Source of the DNA: Siphonodentalium dalli
Taxonomy: Eukaryota > Mollusca > Scaphopoda > Gadilida > Siphonodentaliidae
Length of the DNA: 64,000 bases
Direction of reading: 5' to 3'
Assembly (NCBI GenBank): GCA_032622095.1
Contig: CP136064.1
Coordinates: 111,898,004-111,962,003, forward strand
In this document: in pieces, positions 34,138-45,740 of the stretch
Layout: each line of letters begins with the position of its first letter
Numbering within the stretch: the first letter of the stretch is position 1
Notes under the pieces: generated by a model
Told to the model about the DNA's origin: nothing
Seen by the model: only the letters and a program-made list of their open reading frames with translations
Database searches by the model: none
Position numbers and translations under genes: made by a program

Positions 34138-35330
34138 TAATGTTTGTTATTGGCTATGCGTCTTCGGCAATTTCGTATATCGTGGTTGTTCATCTTACAT
34201 AGTGTGCAAAACTGGCGTTTCATTTTATTTGAGAAGTTTGGCCGGTTTGAGTTGTAGTCTATATTGTTTACTCGATCCTGGCGGATGTAATTGCTTTGTT
34301 TATTAAAGTTAGTATTCTGAAAATTGGATGGCATTCTGAATGGGGGGTTTTGCTGATGATTTGCGCGGTGCATTGGTTTGTTAGTTGCATAGCTATTAGA
34401 TATATTATTGCGCGGTCTCCATAGTATGGGACGTCGCCTAAAATGGTCAACCTCCATGGGTTGTGGGAAGGAGTCGTGTATTTGGTGTTGTTCATTTGAC
34501 CTCGATGTTCTATCACCATAGCGAAGTTTGAACCTCTGTTTAATGTTCATTTGTTTCATTGCGATCTCTGTGGCACGGTCGAGCGACGTTGGGTCATCTT
34601 TAATTAAGGTATATTTGATATGGTCATCGCGTATTCCATCCGCAAAAAATGTTACCAATTGTGTTTGTACCGCCTGAGTATTTATTTCATTAATAAAGGC
34701 AGTGTTTGCGAGTGATCGAATTCTCTCTGCAAACATAGGTAGTGTTTCCTGGTGTGTTTGTTTTAATGTTCGCAACATGGCCAGAGCCTGTGGTGCGTCA
34801 CTTATCGCGCTGAAACGGGATCGCAACTGCGCTTTCAAATCAGGCCATGTGACCGTTAGTGTGCCGTTAACCGTATTGTCATTGATGTATCGTTGCACGA
34901 ATTCGGAAACAGATGAACGACTTGTCTGGGCCGCTATTTTAATTATTGTTTCGTCCTCTGCCCCAAGTGTCGAGGAATATTTCTCAATTTCGTGCATCCA
35001 ATTTGAAAATTCTGATGGTTTGCCATCAAATGATGTAACCATTGCGTTCATGCCTATAATGGCAGATACTGTGGCCTGTGAATGGGTGGCGGCAGAAGTT
35101 TCACGCATTGTCATGTTAAATTGACCTATTTCTCGCGTTAATTGAGATATGAGGGTATTCTGTGTGTCTTGTGCGCTCGGAATTTGAAAGGATGGAATTG
35201 GTATATTTATGTCTTGCATGTTTGGATTACTGGCCGCGTGTAGGTGGCATTCTCGTTCCATATTGAAAGTTCGATTAAATAAACTATCTTGATTAGAATA
35301 TTCCACGGATTCGGGTGGCGGTGGTTCCAT
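34125..35330 (-). CDS. gag: Ty3/gypsy Gag
   Basis: 401 codons. The middle (about 95-240) has a capsid-type helical, Trp-containing retrotransposon Gag region (for example FSNWMHEIEKYS, and LKQTHQETLPMFAERIRSLA). The C-terminal part is basic and Asn/Arg-rich, with one nucleocapsid zinc knuckle C-x2-C-x4-H-x4-C at C375, C378, H383 and C388. Gag assembles the particle that packages element RNA. The stop TAA (34127-34125) is 2 nt before the pol ATG, and the frameshift heptamer lies three codons before the stop. The start chosen is the first ATG of the open frame after the leader. Confidence 0.92.
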   Translation of the reverse strand: MEPPPPESVEYSNQDSLFNRTFNMERECHLHAASNPNMQDINIPIPSFQIPSAQDTQNTLISQLTREIGQFNMTMRETSAATHSQATVSAIIGMNAMVTSFDGKPSEFSNWMHEIEKYSSTLGAEDETIIKIAAQTSRSSVSEFVQRYINDNTVNGTLTVTWPDLKAQLRSRFSAISDAPQALAMLRTLKQTHQETLPMFAERIRSLANTAFINEINTQAVQTQLVTFFADGIRDDHIKYTLIKDDPTSLDRATEIAMKQMNIKQRFKLRYGDRTSRSNEQHQIHDSFPQPMEVDHFRRRPILWRPRNNISNSYATNKPMHRANHQQNPPFRMPSNFQNTNFNKQSNYIRQDRVNNIDYNSNRPNFSNKMKRQFCTLCKMNNHDIRNCRRRIANNKHYLNM

Positions 35331-35877
35331 GAAAGTTAATTAAATCTGCTATCTGTTTTGTTTGAAAATTGTTTGGGGACAAGGGCCATACCACGCGAAA
35401 AAAATTTAGGGTGGAATTGGGTGTTAATAATCAAGCCTCTAACAAGGTGTGAAAACGCACATCTGGCAAAAATGAAAAAGTTTGACTCACCGAATCCAAT
35501 GAATAACTGACTGTCACAACTGTCGAGTGCAAATTGTCTATTTTGTTCTTGTCTTTGGATTATGCTGGAAATGTTTATGTCGTCTTTTCTTCTTTTTCTT
35601 CTTCTTTCTCTTCTATGTTATCTTCTTTTGGCTGCGATGTTCATAAGCAATTTATAAAGTTTCTCTTTGTCTTGGCTGCGATCTTCTTTAGCAATTTATA
35701 AAGTTTTCTTTGTCTTGGCTTCGATCTTCTTTAGCAATTTATAAAGTTTTTCTTTGTTTTGGCTGCAATCTTCTGTAGTAATTTATACATGCTTCTCTTC
35801 TTTGTTTGGCTGTGATCGTTAGGACTTCGTTGTGTCGTAGTGAGACGCAGAACTGCTTAACGGTACCATTTCATCTA
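35331..35877 (-). other. retrotransposon 5' leader, including primer-binding region
   Basis: Just inside the 5' LTR the minus strand reads TAGATGAAATGGTACCG. A TGG that could start a tRNA-primer site appears about 9 nt in, not at the usual 0-3 nt, so the primer is not identified. The leader also carries the 44-bp tandem repeats listed separately. Confidence 0.5.
35629..35818 (-). repeat. 44-bp tandem repeat in the retrotransposon leader
   Basis: Units start at 35629, 35673, 35716, 35760 and 35807 (plus strand TGGCTGCGATCTTCTTTAGC, then AATTTATAAAGTTT). There are just over four copies, lightly diverged. Leader repeats may act in RNA packaging or transcription; that is inference. Confidence 0.85.
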
Positions 35878-36368
35878 TGTGGTGAAGAATGAAGTCAGTT
35901 CTTGTATATCATTTATTCACATCTAATATCAATGTATAGTCAACAGCTTGTGATGGTAAATGATACATACTTGTGAATCAATCATAGATGTCATAGAACG
36001 ACCGAAGGCGTCGCTTATTAATTAGCGACCTGATGTTGATGCCTGCCAATTAGTTTGAAGAGCCGAAACTAATTGAAGAGTAGATTAATGTCTGGTTTAT
36101 ATATCGCTAATGACTGGTAGCCGTCATTAGTGCATCTCTTTGTCTGTACTGACCCATGGGTGAACTGGGAATTATTACCTAAGACTCCTTCCTTTGTGGT
36201 TAGACTTGCATAACTCATAGGTCGCGGCCTCTCCGAGTATGACCTTGGTAATTTGGTTGGGGTCACTATAGTTCGATTATATTCTGTCTCCCCCATAGGT
36301 AAGATGGATATGTTAGTGTGTACTATCACGTCACTTGAATAAGAAGGGGTAGGGGTGATAACTCTACA
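35878..36368 (-). repeat. 5' LTR of the Ty3/gypsy element
   Basis: 491 bp. Against the other LTR it shows a 2-bp and a 1-bp indel and three substitutions. TATATAAA is at plus 36096-36103 and AATAAA at plus 35912-35917, both read on the minus strand. It drives transcription toward gag. Confidence 0.95.
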
Positions 36369-36372
36369 ATAT
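36369..36372. repeat. 4-bp target-site duplication, right (ATAT)
   Basis: Matches 26716-26719. Confidence 0.7.
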
Positions 36373-37264
36373 GTGTTCACCTTGATATGTGGCCATCGGT
36401 ATCCGTTAACTAATCTCGCAGGGACATGATCGTAACAATTCAAGCACTCGAGTTATGATCCATCAATAGTATCGTCTGTTTCAACATACTACGTATTTCC
36501 ATTTTACATTGGTTGTCAGAACCGCTGATGTATTATATATACATGTATATACGTGTGTACAGAGACGTGGCGACAGGGGGGGGAGGGCTTGGGGTGTGTC
36601 TCACCTCCCAACTTTGGTCAATATTTTCAACAGTTGGACATTTCATACCTGCCAAAACATTAGTTGGAAATTTCACACCAACAATAGGTTGAAAATGTTC
36701 TTGTAGTTTGATTTTCAAAAAATTTCTTGCGGGAATTAATTGTTTTTGGACCAATATTTGCAAATTTTCCTATTTTTGGTAAAAATTTTGGTCGGAAATG
36801 GTCATCAGTTGGAAACTTCCAACCTCAGTGGGGTGACAGGTTGGAAATGTCCAACACTTTGAAAGCTTGTGTCCTGGACGCTCCCCCGTGGCCAGTCAAA
36901 AGTAAAAAACTGCTAGTTAATTTAAGAAAACAATATTGTCATATATTTGGTCAACATTGTCATTGGAATTGTCATCAGATGTAAATTTTCCAACCTAAGT
37001 GGGGTGTCAGGTTTGAAATTTCCAACTCTAGGAATGATTGAGGCTAGTCTAGATGGTAGGATTTTGCGATTTTCTTGTTCAGATTACAAAATTTTCGCAC
37101 ACCGGGCCGAACCATGGTCTAATATCGGGTGCAAATGGAATTATGGAAAACTTGTGTTTGGTCTGATTCTGATTCAAGGGGGGGGGGGGGGGGGGGTGCA
37201 GTTAGAATTTTCCAAGGTGGACACCCCCGAACGGAAACCCTCTGCGTGGATGCTTTATAATTAG
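36373..37264. repeat. G-run associated repeat region
   Basis: 36576-36583 (8 G) and 37178-37196 (19 G) bracket two diverged copies of a unit with TCATCAGTTGGAAACTTCCA or TCATCAGATGTAAATTTTCC, then CCTAAGTGGGGTG or CCTCAGTGGGGTG, at about 36803-36870 and 36970-37040. It ends with AGGTGGACACCCCC, the motif found beside other G runs. No gene. Confidence 0.6.
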
Positions 37265-37540
37265 AGGGCGCGTTCCTTTCTCGTTAAAATAGGTGGCATT
37301 TTAAATTTTCCATAACACTTTATAACTCTATGAATATTCGATATGGCCTATAGGTTGTTTGTCCGCAGTAATTCACTTCAACAAACACGACTAACACTAG
37401 TCACATTGAGCTCAATCAAACGTCAACTAACCCGCCGCTTTCTCACGGGCGTAATCTTTGCAGCAAGAAAATATCAGAGTACAATTGTACCTGATATTTT
37501 CTTGCAGATATTTTCTTGCAGCTTCATGTGTACGCGCCCT
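37265..37540. mobile_element. MITE-like element with internal palindrome
   Basis: 9-bp terminal inverted repeat AGGGCGCGT / ACGCGCCCT. Near its right end, 37463-37505 is a 43-bp palindrome (GCAAGAAAATATCAG ... CTGATATTTTCTTGC around GTACAATTGTAC). No target duplication is evident, so the boundaries are tentative. Confidence 0.5.
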
Positions 37541-40058
37541 AAGTGGAGACCGACTGCAAGTTGATTGTCAAATACGTTTTAGTTCGTAAGTGGTATTGGA
37601 AGATGCGTAAACCATGGCGCATTGTTTGTGACATCCATCAGTTGCGGTGCCATATTTATGTCGTTAGCTGTCTTCTTTATATTCGTGATTCTTAGTGTAA
37701 GAATTATACAATTATCAGTGGTGGCAGATGCGTCTCTGTTAAATAAGAATTGTCTGTATGAAAAATGCAGAAATGAGATAAAGTATTGTAAAGTTGTATT
37801 TATTATATGCCAGGTGATACGTGTCATTCCCATTTATCTTTTTCAGATACAAGATAATTACAGCTCAAATATGGATGACTTGCGTCAATTTGACTTAGAA
37901 CGGACAATCTGGTTCAGCCACATCTCGATAAACATCTTCATCTTCAAGTTGAACTTGTCAGCTTCCAGTGTCGAGTGCGGTTTTTGTCCGAACTCTTACT
38001 TTCTTTCTCCGATACCATTCATTCCCGAGCTTTCTCTTTCTGAAAAAAAAGAAGCAATCTAAGATAATTTAACCATCCATGCAACGATCCAAACAAATAA
38101 CCCAGCCAAACATGGACGCACCATTCACTTACGAATTCATCAGCACACCAATCTAACGTATATTCTTCCATCCCACCAACTCAGAAATTTATCATATCCA
38201 TGCATTCACCAATCAATATACTCGTCGACAAGTCCACCCATCGACATGTAAACAAAACATTCGTCTACTCGCCCATGTATAAACACATATTCATGCAGAC
38301 TATATATAACTCATTGATATTGCGACACACCAACCCATCCAGTGATGACATATACACCCTATTTTCTGCTTTTGACAAAATTCACATTGCCCGGAGTCAA
38401 ACAAGACAACGCCTGCCAGATGACCCCTCTACTGGGTAAACAAAACTGTTTATATATAACTTTATTTTGTGACGTTTTGAAGCAGATTATTGGTCAACTT
38501 TTGTTTAGGATTTCTCTAAATCGACACAAAAATACTGATATAGGCCTATGTGGGCCATTGGTAGGCGGCCGTTCACACTAATAGCCCGCGTGTCGGTTGT
38601 ACAGTGTGGATTATCCAGACTTTATATGACATAAAAGATTATTTCAAGTCATATAATTTAGAATACTCGGCTCCATACTTTCTTCGGCATGGAATAAAAA
38701 GGAGAAATCTTTATATGGTAAAGATAAAGAGCGTTTGCCTCAGTTCTCCACAATAACATTTAAAAAGTTCATATATTCCAATATCTTTCAATCCCCGCCC
38801 AAAATGTTATTGACGAAATAATAAACCTTGAAAGGACAACGGAGCCCGAATTAAACGTTCACATAACAACAACAAGAATATAAATAGAGTATGATAATAC
38901 TGTAATTTGGTTATAAAAACTATATAAAGAGCAAAGATTTTGAATTGACGTTTCCACTGTACTGTATATTACTGTGTATATTCGATAACCGGAATTGGAA
39001 TCGCAAAATGTGGAATATACGCCACGGAATCTACACCAGCGTAAGTAATTTGGCCTCTAATTACTATATCAGTACCATAAAATGTTAAAGTTATTTGCTA
39101 TAGACGATATATTTCCAAGTACATACAACAGACGAGCTTTTTCGACTCATTTGCTGTTGTCGAGAAAAATGATGTTTCAATTATGTCACTGCAATTCGAG
39201 GCAGATACACTGGGCGAAGCGGTTGGGCATTCCATAAGAACATCAACACGAAACAGTGGTAAAACAAAAGTCACAACAGAAGACGACAGTTCTTCGTTTT
39301 CCATTGTGGGTTTATATAGTCAATATATATCACAATTTGGCTATACATAACACCACTGAGCCCGCATATTCCCGGGCTACATGTATATTGCGACCTGGGT
39401 GAACGTTACAATTACTGATTGAAGACAAGTCCTTTGAAACGCTTCTGCTATATGTGTATATCATCCACCATATGTTTCTCGCGTATATTTGAGAAATTAT
39501 CTGTTTTAGCCAATGGCGTCGTGCAGAGCGAATACATGACAATATATGCCAATGCGAAGGGTAATTTTTTTTCCTAATCAAATGATAACATTATGTACCT
39601 ATTTCACATTATAGGTCGATTATCTGCGTATTTGTGCGAGGATATGTTGGAATAGATCCAGATATATTCTGTGTTAAAAGTATCTTGCAATTTTGCCATG
39701 ATGGATGCAAAACGTGCGTTTGTCCTTTAATGGCGATAATTGGGTTGACTTTCTTGTGTGTAATTTACTTGATCGCTTATAAATATTAATTTGACATGCA
39801 TTTATATATATTTATTCCACACCCATTGACATGTATTCAACGGAATCCCAGCCATTGAATACACATAAGTGTATATACCGCTAGTGGAATACAAGCCGGA
39901 ACTATTCTTGTTGACATCGCCATGAAAGATGACGTACATTACATCGATCATCCGCTTCCATTGATCCCCCATAATTACTGGTTATTTGTCAGACTTAAAT
40001 CACAATAAAGGTAGATATAGTAACAATGGAGGTGACATTCATGGATTGATTTATCTGA
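37541..40058. other. mostly non-coding; weak gene-like fragments
   Basis: A 146-codon frame at 37622-38062 (+) contains an in-frame Met followed by a hydrophobic stretch (MSLAVFFIFVILS) and several cysteines, but has donor-like and acceptor-like sites only about 33 nt apart and no recognised domain. 38060-38340 is C/A-rich and G-poor. A TATA-like TATATAAAG at about 38919, an ATG at 39008 and a GTAAGT donor at about 39041 could be a first exon. 39617-39789 (+) is a Cys-rich frame ending in a hydrophobic segment. None is convincing alone. Confidence 0.3.
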
Positions 40059-40066
40059 CTGAACGG
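40059..40066. repeat. 8-bp target-site duplication of the hAT element, left
   Basis: CTGAACGG, identical to 42063-42070. Confidence 0.9.
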
Positions 40067-40394
40067 CAGGGTTGGGTCAATTACATTGAAATGTAATTAA
40101 TTACAATTACATTGAAATATATCAATTACAATTACAATTACATTGGAAATGCAATGTAATTAATTATAATTACAATTACATTGGTTCAATTACAATTACA
40201 ATTACAATTACTTTTGGTTAATGAAAATCGGGATTCGGGAAGAGCTTCAAGGAGGAAAGTCATTTGTGTTTGATGAACTTTATTGATATACATAAAATAT
40301 AAAAACAAATTAATGTAACACGGTGAAACAATGTAAACAAAACAATAAAACAACAACTACAAGTAGAGCACAAATTGTTCATTTGATGTGGTGG

Positions 40395-40617
40395 TTACAC
40401 TGGACCATCATCATTCTTTCGAATTGCAGTTAGCAGGCTTAACCCAGGAAAGTTTGTACAATTAAGTCGCCAGTATGTGAGTAGACTGGTATCACTGGGC
40501 ACGCACGGTTCCTGCAGATATTTCGTAACCTCATCACTGTCGGTTGTGAGGATCGGTATAGTTGGCACTTCATCCATGAAACTGAAGAAGGCGCTCATAT
40601 TGATCCATATGTTTCCG
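40395..40617 (-). pseudogene. hAT transposase C-terminal dimerisation exon (fragment)
   Basis: Read on the minus strand after an acceptor TTTTTGTTTCAG (exon begins 40617). The frame gives SDEVTKYLQEP, then LLTYWRLN and FPGLSLLT, matching the hAT dimerisation signature (E-x-YL, P, W-x-x-N, FP-L). It ends at a stop at 40395. It enters in phase 2. The upstream catalytic exons are absent from the element. Confidence 0.8.
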
Positions 40618-41190
40618 CTGAAACAAAAATAATTAACATTAAGATACATCATTATGTATAATTTTCCTACATACTAATAGCAGGGATTAAAACAATCAAG
40701 CCAGCTAGGGTTGTAAATCACACCCAATGACATAATCAGGATTATGAAGTAAAACAGGCCACCTGCCTAAGGCTGCCTTTGTTAGGGGATTAACACATTG
40801 ATAAAATACTGCAGTGGAGTCATATAATTAGGACAGCAAGACAGATTAAGTGCACAAAACTGACCAGATATGGAGGTGAATACAGTTAAGCTCAAAACAG
40901 ATAGACTAAATGATGTTTTGTTAAGAAGACAAATTGCATTTATTATTAATGTTATAAAACAATTATTGTTTTAAAATGAATGTATTACTTTAAAAGATAT
41001 ATTCCGGGAATGTTCAGAAACAACAATAATGTTTTTTTTTAGTTTTTTTTTTAATTCAATACATGTACTTGTATTAATTATGTACATATTGTCATGTACA
41101 TATACATATTATTTTAGGTGTATTAAAACATATACATATAATAATAATAACATATATAAATAATATAAAATAAAATTCAACATGACTTAC

Positions 41191-41361
41191 CTTTAGATGT
41201 GTGATGAAATTTGAAGTTGCTTTTGCTGAACCCGAACTCAGTGTTGGACAATGTTTACATGTAGGTTTGAATTTGTCAGAAATATCATTGGGCAAGGTAA
41301 AATGTTGCCTAATGAATGAAAAACTTTGAGAAGGCATCGCTAATGACTCTAATAGAGGCAA
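41191..41361 (-). pseudogene. hAT transposase N-terminal BED zinc-finger exon (fragment)
   Basis: From the ATG at 41361: FTLPNDISDKFKPTCKHC, then FITHLK and, if read on, VSH. Cys-x2-Cys and His-x4-His give a BED-type finger, the DNA-binding N terminus of hAT transposases. AAG at 41191 is followed by a consensus donor GTAAGT. Reading through completes the second His, so the true exon end could be slightly later. It belongs to the deleted element. Confidence 0.7.
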
Positions 41362-42062
41362 AGAGATAATGATTGCTTGATAGTCCGTGATGCAGTTATA
41401 TACAAACTTGTAACAACAAATGATGAGACCATTTCATTATGGGGGGGGGCTACATGAAAGAGTAATAACTGTATTCACTGAGCGGTCGTCATCTTTGAAG
41501 TATAGTATTGAGCTATGACAACAACCCAATATTCATGGTGACAGGTCACCACCAGTGATGCACTATCAAAACATTGTTTATATTAATTATATTGTGACCC
41601 ACAACTTGTGAGTTGTTTTAAATCAAACCACAATTAGACTATCAAAACATTGTGTGACTTCTATAGTGAAAGGGTTTCATGACTCCATCTTTGAAGTTTT
41701 AATTTAGAACATGTATCGATGAAACTACTAACATAGAAGGAAAATATGAGGATAATGACCCCATGTGTATAACACTAGTCAAGTAAGTTAGTAACCAAGT
41801 GTTTTACCTGATACTATTAACATATCATAGTCATGTCACATTTCAGATACAAATGCTGATGTGTTAACTTGTTATATTGATCTGTATTTTTGGAATGTAA
41901 TTGAAATGTAATTGAAATTACACCCCTGTTCTCAATGTAATTAATTACATTCAATTACATGTAATTGAAAAAACCTTCAATTACAAATTACATCAATGTA
42001 CTTGGGAAAATGTAATTAATTACATTCAATTACAATTACAAATTACAATTACCCCAACCTTG

Positions 42063-42070
42063 CTGAACGG
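42063..42070. repeat. 8-bp target-site duplication of the hAT element, right
   Basis: CTGAACGG, see 40059. Confidence 0.9.
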
Positions 42071-43249
42071 TTTAGAATAATTACAGAACTCAACTTGCAT
42101 CATAATCTCGAATCTTTTATCGAACTACGCTCTCGCGAAATATATCCTTGCGCCATCCGCAACTCATTCAATAAAAGATTATCGATTAAGATATATCTAT
42201 AAATATGGTCGCTGCATTTAATTTATTATATATACAAAATTATATACATGCATATTCAAATACTAAACCATATATAATTGATACATGCGTGCAATTGCAT
42301 GCAGTCCTGCACATTGCAACCCACCGCACATATTTATATTATATTATGTCTTTCACATTCTGGAGTAACATCTTTCGATGATAATCGATGAGTGGTCAGA
42401 CATACTAATAACCGATCACAAGCCGATGCATCTATGTCATGTGCTCCACGAAGTCTAATTCATCATACAACATCGAATGATTGTTGCTGCGCAAATAGAA
42501 CAATGTTTTGCTCAAATCTTTGCAAAATACACACCGCTGGTCGAAATAACTAACATACTGCAGTACAGTTGTTCCCGGGTATATATAATAATGCCGTAGC
42601 CCTGGCTTTTAACAGGATTATGTTAAAATAAAACCGCCTTACTAATACCATGTACATTATATATGGCGCAGATCAAACCATCATCGGTATGTTAGATCTA
42701 TTTTTGATAGATTCATGCGCTATTCTTTTGTTATTCATTTTTTAACAGAATTTGCGTGATGAATTTTCGTGCGAGTATTCGCCTAAATATGTCAATTGAC
42801 GAATGAACCTTGCGTTATTACAGCATCTCTGATATACAAATGACAAGGTTCGTATTGGGAAAAGTCTCAACGTCTGCGAGAAAGCCTGATATACATGTAT
42901 GCACCTAATGTTGCATACAGTCACTCGTGATGGAAAGTGCGTCCGGTGTCGAATGTGCACAGTATATATACTACAACAGCCACACTCTAGAACGAATGAC
43001 TTATTGTGTACTATGCACTTCCAATGTATTCCAATGTATCAACCAAGAAGAGGTTAATAAGATTCGATTAGCTTGATGGAAGACGAGGACTCCATAACAC
43101 GCGCAGTCGTATGAATACTCACATGTGTGAACATATCTAAAACCATATATTCGAGCTATAGCTCAGTCGACACCACCACCCATTACACCCACTCGTACAC
43201 TGATCATTGATTGGTCCTCACCTTGCTGATTTCGGCATATATATATTTG
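42071..43249. other. non-coding
   Basis: No supported gene or repeat structure. Confidence 0.45.
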
Positions 43250-44850
43250 TAATACGACCCCCCTTACCAAAAACTGCTAACCTAAAACCACATTAGATCT
43301 AAGCGGATTTCTAATCTGATTGCCAACGTAGAACTAATGTAGAACTAATGGTGTAATTTAACTGTCAAAAGTGAGATGGGCGGAGCTTAAAAACTAACAT
43401 ATTGCACATGTGGTCAGGTTAGCGGATATGCACACTAGTTATACGTTGGAAAATTCTCAACCAAATTTCTAACGTAGAACTAACGTGCAAATTTGCTAAC
43501 ATAAAGCATATGTGCAATTTTATAGCTCTTAAGGGCTGTAAAATTGCACATATGCTTTATGTTAGCAAATTAGCACGTTAGTTCTATGTTAGTAAATTTC
43601 ACATCAGGAATGTATAAAAATGCCACATGTGCAGGCAGGTTATCAAATTAACTTTAAAGTAATTATACATACGTCCAGCTGGGTAACAATTTGTGAAAAA
43701 AAACCCACACAAACAATATATCATACAAACTATATAAATACATAAAATATACATCACATACACTGCAATGTTCATGTTAACTGTTCTTCATGGAATATTC
43801 CAAATAACTGTAAAAATCACTTCGATGAAAACTGCCATAAATTGTTTATTTCCTACAATTCATTCATTTTGTAAATAGATTCGCACATTTGTTCTGTCTA
43901 ATTACTAACTAGAATCCATAAACAATAGCAGAATTTAGATTATTTGATGTGATGGTCCATCATTATTTATTCTAGAAATAAGATTGATCGTATTTGAAAA
44001 TAAAATTTAAATAAACTTTAATATACATGTAGTCTACCTGGTTGATGAATTAGATATTAGAACACGCAGTAAAGGCACACAAGATACCATATGCCATTAA
44101 AACTGCCATGATGTGCGAATGAGATATGAAAACTGACAAAAGATTCTATATATTATTATACATGAATGAATAACTGAATAATTATAAATTGACCCTTAAT
44201 TTCAATGTAAAAACCATAATACTATCATTATGAAATGTTTAAGGTTCAATTTTGGAAAGGAAATTGACAAAAGTCACGATTTTCTCGTGTCTTAAATTCT
44301 TAACTGTTATTTTAAATGCATGCAGTCACTTACCCTGCCATGAAAAAAAACAACGAGGTTTTAATTCACCAAACAAGAACAACTTATCCTATCAGTCCCA
44401 CAGAAAACAAGCAGCTTTAACTTGGGAATTGTAAACTCCAAGTGAATTGAACAGAATACTAGGTTCCAGGAAAGTTCTTATCAGGGCCATAAAATCCTTT
44501 AGCATAGGAGTCCTGGTCTGAACTGGGGATAAAACCCAGATGTGAAAGTCATTAAATGATCCATACATGCCTGGGGATTTGTGTCAAGAAAGCATCATGG
44601 CCAAACTAAATTTCTAATCTCTAACCTGCACTAACTTAGTCTAAGTTACATTTTTGGACACACCATGGGCAGACTGGGAGAAATCTATACACAGTATGAA
44701 TACTAAGCTATGCTAATGTGAGCAATGAGGTTAGAAATATTTTGCACACTAGATCTAATATGCTGCTAATGTAGCAGGGGTGATTAACATACGAAACTAA
44801 CATAATGCTAAGCTGTTCTAACCTGTTTCTACCCAAATCACATGTGCAGT
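43250..44850. repeat. CTAAC-motif region, possibly one decayed element
   Basis: Both ends (43270-43500 and 44610-44850) are rich in GTAGAACTAA, CTAAC and TAGATCTAA motifs in both orientations, with ordinary AT-rich DNA between. This may be a non-autonomous transposon with long degenerate subterminal repeats. No target duplication identified. Confidence 0.4.
43463..43599. repeat. long inverted repeat, about 65-bp arms
   Basis: Left arm (AAATTTCTAACGTAGAACTA ... GCATATGTGCAATTTTATAGC) and right arm are complementary, with about five mismatches, around a few central bases near 43531. Confidence 0.85.
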
Positions 44851-44940
44851 TTCTGTACGGGCGGCTGCCTAACTATGCTTAAAAGCCATGTCCTGATTGG
44901 CCAGTGACCCGAGTTACCATGGCTATCGCGTTCCAGTTTT

Positions 44941-44973
44941 GTGGTACAATTCTACTTTTTCCAATTGTACCAC
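44941..44973. repeat. hairpin GTGGTACAATT / AATTGTACCAC
   Basis: 11-bp perfect arms, 11-bp loop. The arm motif GTGGTACAA recurs in the larger hairpin at 45741-45887. Confidence 0.75.
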
Positions 44974-45740
44974 GAAAAAAATCGGTTTATTCAGATCGCC
45001 GCACGCGACTTTTCCCGTCTTTTCTAACTCCGCTCAAACGGGGCATCAATGGAGTACACCCGCACCCGTAACCCTTTGAATTTTGCTACATCTTGACAAT
45101 CTTGCGAATTTTCTAGCGATTTGTCGCTTGAAACCAGTTTGGTTGCCAATGAATATGGTCCAAATGATGTTATGGTATATTGATATATGTTACGACCAAA
45201 GAAAGTTACTTAATAAGTATATTAAATGACAAAATAAATCCATGGGGCCGGGCTGTGCATTCGTCGATTCGAATCTCGATCATATTCGATATTTCGGAAT
45301 CAAGTTGAAAATGAAAGCGTTTGTTCACCAGTACAGAAGGGGAATAAGATTAGTTTAGTAAACTAGATCATTTAGATCGCTTTGTGTAAGGAAATTGGTC
45401 CATAGTCGATGATTATATTCATGTTGTCCCAACAACGTTCAAAACAGAAATGACCGCAATCGTATTTCCTGTACAATTTAAGTGAAACGCACGGACGCCG
45501 CTGAAAACACATCGTTTTTTAGCCAATCACAACGATTATTTCTAGAAGAGGTGCCTCGAAAAGTCAACGGGGGAATTTCATAACAAGACAAGACATTACC
45601 AGAGTACTCCATGCAAAGAAATCGAGTACGCCCAATTCGAATTACACCACGAAATGTTTTCTCACCTGAGACCGAAAAAGCGCAGTATTTCGTTGACTAT
45701 TAAGTCGAATTGTGACCATAAACTTTCAGTCGTATTACAA

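Larger units (their letters stand above)
26720..36368 (-). mobile_element. complete Ty3/gypsy LTR retrotransposon, minus strand
   Basis: A 9,649-bp element: 5' LTR (35878-36368), leader with tandem repeats, gag, pol (PR-RT-RNaseH-IN order, which separates Ty3/gypsy from copia), a small third ORF, a long 3' non-coding part, polypurine tract and 3' LTR (26720-27207). Both long ORFs are open, and the LTRs differ by only three substitutions and two small indels. This indicates a recent, possibly still competent insertion. No envelope-like ORF with signal peptide and transmembrane segment, and no chromodomain, was recognised. Confidence 0.95.
40067..42062 (-). mobile_element. hAT transposon, internally deleted
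   Basis: 1,996 bp. Starts CAGGGTTGGG and ends CCCAACCTTG (reverse complement CAAGGTTGGG). An 8-bp duplication CTGAACGG flanks both sides, the hAT hallmark. Both subterminal regions are dense in ATTACAATTACA-type motifs. Minus-strand remnants encode a BED finger and the C-terminal dimerisation domain, but the catalytic middle of a hAT transposase is missing. It is thus a non-autonomous derivative. Confidence 0.92.

Noticed and set aside
37622-38062. 146-codon ORF with hydrophobic start
   Set aside because: No recognised domain; splice-like sites too close together to define an intron; kept only as a remark in the region entry.
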